Of a DNA stretch of 20,725 nucleotides, positions 15,970-20,725 are shown in pieces; position 1 is the stretch's first letter, and the number at the start of each line of letters is the position of its first letter. The position numbers were made by a program, and so were the translations under genes. The stretch is from JBIOJM01 sp044450785. Lineage in GTDB: Bacteria; Planctomycetota; Planctomycetia; Isosphaerales; Isosphaeraceae. The notes below the pieces were generated by a model. That model was not told the origin of the DNA, ran no database searches, and saw only the letters and a list, made by a program, of their open reading frames with translations. The stretch spans positions 1 through 20,725 of the forward strand of contig JBIOJM010000164.1 of the NCBI GenBank assembly GCA_044450785.1. The letters run 5' to 3'.

Positions 15970-16212
15970 TTACACGTCGGACCGGTCACGGAACCCCCTC
16001 GAGGCCGACCGCCGGATGAGGACGAGAGCACCGACAAGCCCCACCACCACGAGCATCCATATCAGGATGACTGGAAACTCCCCGTGCGGATACGAGGGGG
16101 ACGGGGAATCCGTCACCCAGACCCCGCCCAGCAGGGCGCCGAGGATGCACACCAGAAGCATGATCCTCAGATGCCGCATGGTTCGGCCCAACTGGCTCGA
16201 TGTCCGCACCAT
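15970..16212 (-). CDS. Small two-helix membrane protein
   Basis: 80 residues. The ATG at 16212 has GTGAGG five bases upstream; a later in-frame ATG at 16179 lacks a good site. Two hydrophobic helices, IMLLVCILGALLGGVWV and FPVILIWMLVVVGLVGALVL, are joined by a Pro/Ser-rich loop (TDSPSPSYPHGE), and the C-terminus is basic. It begins 20 bases after the stop of the leucine-rich-repeat gene on the same strand, so the two are probably cotranscribed. No function is recognised. The strong ribosome site and tight spacing make a real gene likely. Confidence 0.6.
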   Translation of the reverse strand: MVRTSSQLGRTMRHLRIMLLVCILGALLGGVWVTDSPSPSYPHGEFPVILIWMLVVVGLVGALVLIRRSASRGFRDRSDV

Positions 16213-16232
16213 CCGTACCTCACTCGCTTCGC

Positions 16233-17444
16233 TTAGAGACTGATCCGGACGAACCTCGTCTTGGGCATGTTCCGCCGCGCCGTCGTGATTCCTGCCTGGG
16301 TCACCCCCGTCTTGCCGACCGCGATCTGTTCGCACGCCTTGAGACCCTCCAGGCGGGCCAACCCGGCGTCCGTGACCCGCGTCCCCTCCAGGAACAGCAG
16401 GATGACCTTGTTGAGGCCGGCGAGGCGAGCGAGCCCCGCGTCGCTGACCGCCGTGTGGTTCAACCAGAGGTTCTGGAGGTTCGTCAGCCCGGCGACGTGG
16501 TCCAATCCGGCGTCGGTGATTTTGGTACCATCGATGTTGAGATGGGTTATCCCCTTGAGATCCCGCAGGTAGACAAGCCCGGCGTCGGTGATCTTCGTCC
16601 CACTCAGGTCGACGGATTGCAGCTCGGCCAGCCCCGCGACGTGCGCGAGTCCGGCATCGTCGATCGGCGTCGACGATAGGCTCAGTGAGGTCAATCCGGT
16701 CAAGTGGCGGATCGGTGCGATGTCGGTGACTCCGGTGTGGCCCAAGTAAAGGGCCTCGAGGCGCGTCATGTCGTGCAGCGCCACGAGCCCGGCCGACGTG
16801 ATCCGGGGGGAGTGGAGCGAGAGGGTCCGGAGGTTGACCAGCCCCCTCAGGTGAGCCAGCCCGGTGTCGGTGATGGTCGGAATCGTGACTTGGAGCTGGA
16901 GCCATCGCAGGCTGGTCAGGCCCTTTAGATGGGCGAGGTCGGCGTCGGCGGTTGGGCCGAAGGGCAGTTCCAGCCGTTCGAGCCGGGTCAGCCCCTCCAG
17001 GTGTCTCAGGCCGGTGCCGGTGGCGCCGGTGAAACTGAGGTCCAGGTCCCTCAGCCCGGTGAGATACCGCAGGTTGGCCAGCCCGGCGTCCGTCACGCCC
17101 TTGCACCCATTGAGGCTCAGCTTCTCAAGGCCATAGAGCCGGCCGACTTGGGCCATTAGGGCGTCGTCGGCCTTGTCGCCTGGGCCCACCCGCTTGACGT
17201 TGTAGAAAAAATCGGGCCCCAAGAGGTTAAGAAGCCACCCCGGCAGCCCCGGCTTGCCGGGCGGGTGAGGGTGCCCGTCCCGCCACTGCCAGTCATACAC
17301 AACCGATCCCCCTACCTGCCGGATCGCCGCGACGGCGTCGCGCTGAACCTGGGCGCGGCGGACGACCCAGCCGAGCCGGCCACCCAGGATCAGGACGAAG
17401 GCCATCAGCAACCGAACGCTAAATCGGACACGGGGCAGTCGCAT
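16233..17444 (-). CDS. Leucine-rich-repeat protein with N-terminal membrane anchor
   Basis: 403 residues from the ATG at 17444; a start at 17504 would add 20 residues. The opening MRLPRVRFSVRLLMAFVLIL is the planctomycete basic-plus-hydrophobic anchor, closely resembling the start of the gene at 14465. After a linker containing GKPGLPGWLLNLLGPDFFYN, about 12 leucine-rich repeats of about 24 residues run to the C-terminus. Their consensus is LxGLTxLxxLxLxxTxITDAGLAH, as in the GALA/internalin-like 'TDAGL' subclass common in planctomycetes. Repeats 8-11 are the most regular and repeat 6 is shortened. Such proteins usually bind other proteins. No catalytic domain is present. Orientation (soluble repeats outside or inside) cannot be settled. 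Confidence 0.85.
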   Translation of the reverse strand: MRLPRVRFSVRLLMAFVLILGGRLGWVVRRAQVQRDAVAAIRQVGGSVVYDWQWRDGHPHPPGKPGLPGWLLNLLGPDFFYNVKRVGPGDKADDALMAQVGRLYGLEKLSLNGCKGVTDAGLANLRYLTGLRDLDLSFTGATGTGLRHLEGLTRLERLELPFGPTADADLAHLKGLTSLRWLQLQVTIPTITDTGLAHLRGLVNLRTLSLHSPRITSAGLVALHDMTRLEALYLGHTGVTDIAPIRHLTGLTSLSLSSTPIDDAGLAHVAGLAELQSVDLSGTKITDAGLVYLRDLKGITHLNIDGTKITDAGLDHVAGLTNLQNLWLNHTAVSDAGLARLAGLNKVILLFLEGTRVTDAGLARLEGLKACEQIAVGKTGVTQAGITTARRNMPKTRFVRISL

Positions 17445-17596
17445 GGCCGACGGGCCCTCGATGGGATCGACTGGCAACTGTGTTCTCTGGATCACCCTTT
17501 CCATCTTGACACATCGTCCCGCGCCCGACTGTCAGCGCCAACTCCAACAGAAGTCTGCCACCGTATCGGGATTGCCATTCCTCGAAGGAAAACGGC

Positions 17597-17689
17597 ATGA
17601 ACGCATTATCGGTGCAAGACCGACTTTTCGTCAGCCCAGTGGACGGCTGCCGGGTTGGGCGATGGCGATTGAAAGGAGGAAGTCGATGA
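17597..17689 (+). CDS. Possible 30-residue leader ORF coupled to the HTH regulator remnant
   Basis: ATG at 17597 with GAAGGAAA a few bases upstream. It reads MNALSVQDRLFVSPVDGCR and ends GRWRLKGGSR. Its TGA (17687-17689) overlaps the regulator's ATG (17686) in an ATGA arrangement typical of translational coupling. It matches no toxin family I know. It may be a true small ORF, the scar of a lost partner gene, or chance. Confidence 0.25.
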   Translation: MNALSVQDRLFVSPVDGCRVGRWRLKGGSR

Positions 17690-18133
17690 CCAGCGGGACC
17701 GATCATCAGGTCCGCGGCGCGGCCCGGACCAAGGGCCAGGAGATGGTTCAGGGCTTGCGCGAACTCGCCGACGGTTTAAGCGTGGTGAGCCGCTCGAAGC
17801 GCGGTTCACCGTGCGGACGTACAAGATCACCCCACCGCCGGAGTATCGAACGGTGACGTGCGCAGGGTGCGCGATCTGCTCGGGATGAGCCAGGCGGCCT
17901 TCGCGGCGTTCCTGGCCGTCGACCCATCGACGGTCCGGTCGTGGGAGAAAGGACTCCGCTCGCCCGGTCTGCTAGCCTGCCGCGTGCTGTCCGAGATCGA
18001 AGCCAACCCGGGCTACTGGCGAAAGCGGCTCGCGGCGTGCCTCGTCGGCCGGGAAGTCCGCGGGCCTGCTGTCCCGGTGGAAGCGAATTCCCGCCGACGG
18101 CGGCGGACCCGGACCGTCGAGAATACGAGGTGA
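17686..18133 (+). pseudogene. Helix-turn-helix antitoxin-type regulator with two frameshifts
   Basis: The start is well formed (AGGAGG six bases before the ATG at 17686). Three frames together rebuild one protein. Frame 1 gives KGQEMVQGLRELADGL. A second frame from about 17785 gives GEPLEARFTVRTYKITPPPE. A third frame from about 17856 gives DVRRVRDLLGMSQAAFAAF, then DPSTVRSWEKGLRSPG and NPGYWRKRLAACLVG. This is the single-domain XRE/HigA-MqsA-like regulator common in planctomycetes, about 115-145 residues, usually an antitoxin or autoregulator. The shifts lie near 17777-17785 and 17850-17857. The last 91 residues are still open from a GTG at 17858 and hold the whole DNA-binding domain, so a short product is possible. 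No toxin gene is visible beside it. Confidence 0.7.
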
Positions 18134-18475
18134 GCCTTCGATGTTGGGAGGTGCCGATTCGGGACGCAGGGAGTCGTTGTCTGTCCCCCGACCAATTGCT
18201 GTGCGCGTCATCGTTCCCTTGAACCCTTGAGCCCCTCGACCCATCAAGGATCTGCTGAACTGGCGGCGGCTCCAGCGATACCACATCGCGTGACGGAGAG
18301 AAATGACGTTGCGGGAGCAAGCTCCGTCCGATGGCCGCAATTCCTGCCGGCCGAAATCGACCCCCCCCATCAGCCCCGGCCGGAGGTCGCGCGCGGAGCG
18401 ATCCAGTCAAGGCCGAAGGGGTTGAGTTGCTTTCCAGCCAGGATCGAGGATTCCGCCTCTTCGGTCGAGATCGAA
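18134..18475. other. Intergenic stretch without a credible gene
   Basis: 342 bases between the regulator remnant and the H1-like gene. It holds copy 2 of the 37-bp repeat, a run of eight C (18361-18368), and a short open segment ending in KDLLNWRRLQRYHIA and a stop near 18294, which looks like the tail of a lost coding sequence. No promoter or RNA gene could be supported. Confidence 0.6.
18207..18243. repeat. 37-bp intergenic repeat, copy 2
   Basis: Matches 14507-14543 at 36 of 37 positions in the same orientation. The flanks differ, so the unit is bounded at about this length. Confidence 0.75.
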
Positions 18476-18958
18476 CTAGCTTGGTTTCTTCGGGGTTTTC
18501 CGCCCGCTACCGCGCTTGGGTGCGGCTTTCTTGGCCGGTGCGGTCTTGGGCGCTGCTTTCTTGGCCGCTGCGGCCTTGGGTGCGGCTTTCTTCGCCCCTG
18601 CGGCCTTGGGTGCGGCTTTCTTGGGCGCGGCGGGCATGAGCGCAGCGGCCGCGGCCGCGGGTGCGGCAATGCCGCGCCCGCCTGCACACTCCGCATCGGC
18701 AACAATTACCGAGCCGCTGATGCAAAGGCTGATCGGTTTCATGGGGTATGACGCGATGATTTTCCGGAGAATATCCTTCAAAAGCTCCTCGTTGTTGTCG
18801 CCTATTCCGTTGCAGTTGAAGCCCTGCGTACCCGGTGTGGCCCCATGATCGTCGGCCAAGATGCTGAAAAGCGGAGTCAACGGCTCCTGGGCGCCGGTGT
18901 CCTTGAGTGTGACGCTGATCGTCAGATTGACGATGCCGTTATTCATGGGCATGATCAT
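18476..18958 (-). CDS. Protein with unknown N-terminal domain and histone-H1-like Ala/Lys/Pro tail
   Basis: 160 residues from the ATG at 18958; nearby in-frame ATGs at 18952 and 18946 are equally possible, and the ribosome site is weak. Residues 1-92 form a compact, neutral domain (IVNLTISVTLKDTG, LFSILADD, ELLKDILRKIIASYP, SLCISGSVIVADAEC) that I do not recognise. An Ala-rich linker follows, then four 10-residue units of the form KKAAPKxAxA and the basic end GRKTPKKPS. Such tails occur in histone-H1-like and Hc1-like bacterial proteins and bind nucleic acid non-specifically. The mix of a non-histone head and an H1-like tail is unusual. The repeat units are 30-bp direct repeats in the DNA. 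The upstream gene at 20174-19116 is on the same strand, 157 bases away. Confidence 0.72.
   Translation of the reverse strand: MIMPMNNGIVNLTISVTLKDTGAQEPLTPLFSILADDHGATPGTQGFNCNGIGDNNEELLKDILRKIIASYPMKPISLCISGSVIVADAECAGGRGIAAPAAAAAALMPAAPKKAAPKAAGAKKAAPKAAAAKKAAPKTAPAKKAAPKRGSGRKTPKKPS
18511..18630. repeat. Four 30-bp tandem repeats encoding the H1-like tail
   Basis: Units begin at 18511, 18541, 18571 and 18601, each built around TTGGGTGCGGCTTTCTT or a near variant. They are in frame (10 codons each), so copy number changes would lengthen or shorten the tail without a frameshift. Confidence 0.8.
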
Positions 18959-18973
18959 TTCTCATGGGTTTAG

Positions 18974-19079
18974 GTTGGGAATCGGTGCCTCCTCGGCAGA
19001 GGCCATGGATTGTATTCCGATCGCCTCGCTCAACGCTATCTCGTTGAAGTTGGGAATCGGTGTTTCCTCGGCGGAGGCC
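18974..19079. repeat. Pair of 31-bp direct repeats between two genes
   Basis: 18974-19004 and 19049-19079 share GTTGGGAATCGGTG and CCTCGGC(A/G)GAGGCC, matching at 28 of 31 positions, 75 bases apart. On the minus strand they can be read as ASAEExPIPNxN twice, but no ribosome site or full gene supports translation. Confidence 0.65.
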
Positions 19080-19082
19080 CGC

Positions 19083-19106
19083 CTCGAGCCCTTTCGGGCT
19101 CGAGGA
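19083..19106 (-). terminator. Perfect 10-bp hairpin after the gene ending at 19116
   Basis: CCTCGAGCCC and GGGCTCGAGG pair perfectly around a four-base loop that reads GAAA on the minus strand, a stable GNRA tetraloop. It begins nine bases past the stop codon of the minus-strand gene. No T-run follows, so it may instead protect the 3' end. Confidence 0.55.
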
Positions 19107-19115
19107 CGCGCTTGA

Positions 19116-20174
19116 TCACGGCAAAGCCCTCCCCGTCTGCCCCTGCATACGTTGGAGTTGCAAGTTGTTATCAATGTTTTTGAGGAGCTGGGCCGTGTTG
19201 GGGATGGTCGGCCTGAAGAAGTCGAGGGCGACCTTTACTGATTGGCTCTCCAGTGCTGCGGGGAAATCATCGGGCTTGATGCCGAGGGTTCCGTTTATCT
19301 TCGGGTCCGGGTCGTAAACGAGCAGGAACCGTTTCGTGGACTTGCCCGGACTTACCGGCGTGTCCTCGGGCTTCGGAATGAGATCCGGTTTTTTGGGCCC
19401 GTTGTAGATTGCTAGCGGGAATTTGTAGAGCTTGTCCTTGATCGTAACCTCCATCGTGCCTGAGCCGTTGGGCATTGGCTCGCTAAAATCAACGTCGTAC
19501 GCGTAGATCAGCGGGATTTTGGATTCCCGATCCTTATCGCGCGTCGCGTGGACCACCGTGTTGTCGAACTTCTCGGGAATCGTGAGTGGCTGGCCCCGCT
19601 GGACGGTCGTCAACAGGGCGAGCGCGAGGAATTTGGTCTTGTACTGGACGGGAATCCAGTAATAAAGGTCACCGCAGCGACGAACCAGGTGGGCCGCGCC
19701 CGGGGGAGGCGGGTCGACGGTGTGCACCAACTGGGGCGGCGAGCCGTCCAGCTTCGGCGCGATAAACTCCAGGTACGCGTCATAAACCTCATTGTGATCG
19801 ATCAAAGGGTTGGCCGTGACCGTCAATGCGCTGGTCTGATACGCGCTCGGGTTAAAGGTCGCGGCGTTGGTGAAACTGTGCATCAATGTTCGCACGACCG
19901 TCGGAATGACCAGCATTTTGCTGTCCATGGTCGTCTGAGTACTCGTGAAACTTCCCATGCCGTTCTGGGTAATGGTCCCCGTGATGGCCGTGTAATCCAA
20001 CTGGACGATCGGCAGCCCCTGGTCGGCACGTACCAGGTTGTCCATGATTTGATTTGTGTACAGTTCAAGTAAACGAGATCGGAACTGGTCCTGGTCCCTC
20101 GCGAGTTGCTGAGAGCGACAGCCTGGGCCGCCTACAAGCGTGAGGAGGAACAGCATTGATAACAGGCGTTTCAT
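19116..20174 (-). CDS. Putative exported protein or lipoprotein, unknown function
   Basis: 352 residues. The ATG at 20174 has GGGAGG about ten bases upstream. MKRLLSMLFLLTLVGGPGCRSQ is a signal peptide with a Cys at 19, but the residues before it (GGPG) fit the lipobox poorly, so lipid attachment is uncertain. The mature part begins with a helix (FRSRLLELYTNQIMDNLVRA), followed by mixed sequence with YYWIPVQYKTKFLALALLT, a long beta-rich half, and a Pro/Lys-rich loop (KPEDTPVSPGKSTKRF). It ends with FFRPTIPNTAQLLKNI and a Gln-rich helix. No known domain is recognised. It may be cotranscribed with the H1-like gene downstream, although a hairpin lies between them. Confidence 0.75.
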   Translation of the reverse strand: MKRLLSMLFLLTLVGGPGCRSQQLARDQDQFRSRLLELYTNQIMDNLVRADQGLPIVQLDYTAITGTITQNGMGSFTSTQTTMDSKMLVIPTVVRTLMHSFTNAATFNPSAYQTSALTVTANPLIDHNEVYDAYLEFIAPKLDGSPPQLVHTVDPPPPGAAHLVRRCGDLYYWIPVQYKTKFLALALLTTVQRGQPLTIPEKFDNTVVHATRDKDRESKIPLIYAYDVDFSEPMPNGSGTMEVTIKDKLYKFPLAIYNGPKKPDLIPKPEDTPVSPGKSTKRFLLVYDPDPKINGTLGIKPDDFPAALESQSVKVALDFFRPTIPNTAQLLKNIDNNLQLQRMQGQTGRALP

Positions 20175-20471
20175 AAGACCAGGCCTCCCGTTTCGTTCTT
20201 AATGAACCGCTTCAACCGTCACAACCATCGGCGCGCGACCATTCCGATGATTAGCGATCTTCCGAAATATCGCAACCACCGATAAAACTCTCAAAACTTT
20301 GTTCCGTTCCGCTACGCAGAGATGCGGTTCAAGCCGATCTCTTTTCGAGAACCGTCGATCGACTTGGCTACACAGCCACAACAGCCGTCCCGTCGATTCG
20401 GGAACACGAGGCATAAATCATTCAGGTCTAAATCTAAGTAGCTAAGAACTTTGGAATCAGGAGCCGTGCTC

Positions 20472-20725
20472 ATGACCCGGGTCTCCCCGCGCCACCTGTC
20501 CAGTTCCTCGAGCGTCTCTCGCTCGAAATCGAGTCGAAGGCTCACCAAGGCTGCACTCGACTTTGAGTCGTTGGAGGAACGACGGCTCCTGTCCTCCGCG
20601 CGTTCCGCTCCCTTCACGGATATCCGATACGGCGGTGCCCTCTACGAGATCGCGGTGAACGGCCCAGGCTCAGTCCAGGCTCAGAGGACCGGGCACGGGA
20701 TGGTCGGCATCAACCTTCTCGGTAC
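20472..20725 (+). CDS. LEPR-XLL-like surface protein, N-terminal part only
   Basis: 84 complete codons from the ATG at 20472 to the window edge with no stop. AGGAG lies about eight bases upstream. The start is basic and Ser-rich (SSSSSVSRSKSSRRL), followed by DFESLEERRLLSS (residues 30-42), the planctomycete LEPR-XLL-like motif, at the distance from the start expected for the family. Beta-like sequence follows (FTDIRYGGALYEIAVNGPG, then GHGMVGINLLG). These proteins are typically very large exported or surface adhesin-like proteins. The gene is divergent from the gene at 20174, with about 300 AT-richer bases between them that should hold both promoters. The rest of the protein lies outside the window. 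Confidence 0.75.
   Translation, partial: MTRVSPRHLSSSSSVSRSKSSRRLTKAALDFESLEERRLLSSARSAPFTDIRYGGALYEIAVNGPGSVQAQRTGHGMVGINLLG

Noticed and set aside
16213..17106. Minus-strand Arg/Pro/His-rich frame running into the small membrane gene
   Set aside because: It is an out-of-frame reading of the LRR gene; only its last 80 codons, from the ATG at 16212, make a credible protein.
18962..19174. Minus-strand 70-codon frame with ASAEExPIPN twice
   Set aside because: It overlaps the end of the upstream gene, has no ribosome site, and its repeats are better seen as DNA direct repeats with a hairpin between.
20312..20617. Minus-strand 101-codon frame
   Set aside because: It overlaps the divergent LEPR-XLL gene, whose motif and ribosome site are much stronger, and it shows no family pattern.
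1..20725. tRNA, rRNA, insertion sequences, integrases or phage genes
   Set aside because: None was seen by eye on either strand; a tRNA or IS search tool would be needed to exclude a degenerate one.

Overview
The window looks like a chromosomal segment of a planctomycete, most likely of the Isosphaeraceae type. Three things suggest this: high GC; two proteins with the planctomycete N-terminal LEPR-XLL-like surface motif (LEDRLVLS near 9570-9600 and LEERRLLS near 20573-20594); and several small membrane proteins that open with the planctomycete 'RF(S/T)xRxLM' signature. The assignment rests on recognised protein style; no database search was run.

Layout. 1-1754 (minus): the N-terminal end of an FAD-linked oxidase, a zinc-ribbon membrane protein and a polytopic membrane protein. 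1953-4200 (plus): two tandem secreted TlpA-like thioredoxins, closed by a strong hairpin. 4323-5576 (minus): folE (GTP cyclohydrolase I) and an N-terminally truncated LON substrate-binding-domain gene. 5702-8619 (plus): nth (endonuclease III), metF and queG; queG is split by a one-base frameshift. 8682-13716 (minus): a dockerin/Ig-like surface protein, a GT87 membrane glycosyltransferase and a very large membrane protein. 13821-17444 (minus): five short membrane or leucine-rich-repeat genes of unknown role. 17597-18133 (plus): a decayed helix-turn-helix regulator of the antitoxin type. 18476-20174 (minus): a protein with a histone-H1-like tail and a putative exported or lipoprotein gene. 20472-20725 (plus): the start of another LEPR-XLL surface protein, cut by the window edge.

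How the genes fit together. folE, metF and queG all belong to pterin, one-carbon or queuosine metabolism, and metF and queG are only 19 bp apart. The TlpA pair is an evident operon from a tandem duplication. The glycosyltransferase and its large membrane neighbour plausibly serve cell-envelope glycan or lipid glycosylation. The small membrane genes share no recognisable pathway.

The most unusual non-coding feature is a family of GGATGAA heptad repeats arranged as long inverted repeats directly after nth and queG, with both stop codons lying inside a heptad. A second, 37-bp repeat occurs in two intergenic sites. Several genes are broken (LON domain, queG, the antitoxin-like regulator). This may reflect real decay or sequencing error; no clearly new multi-gene system stands out.
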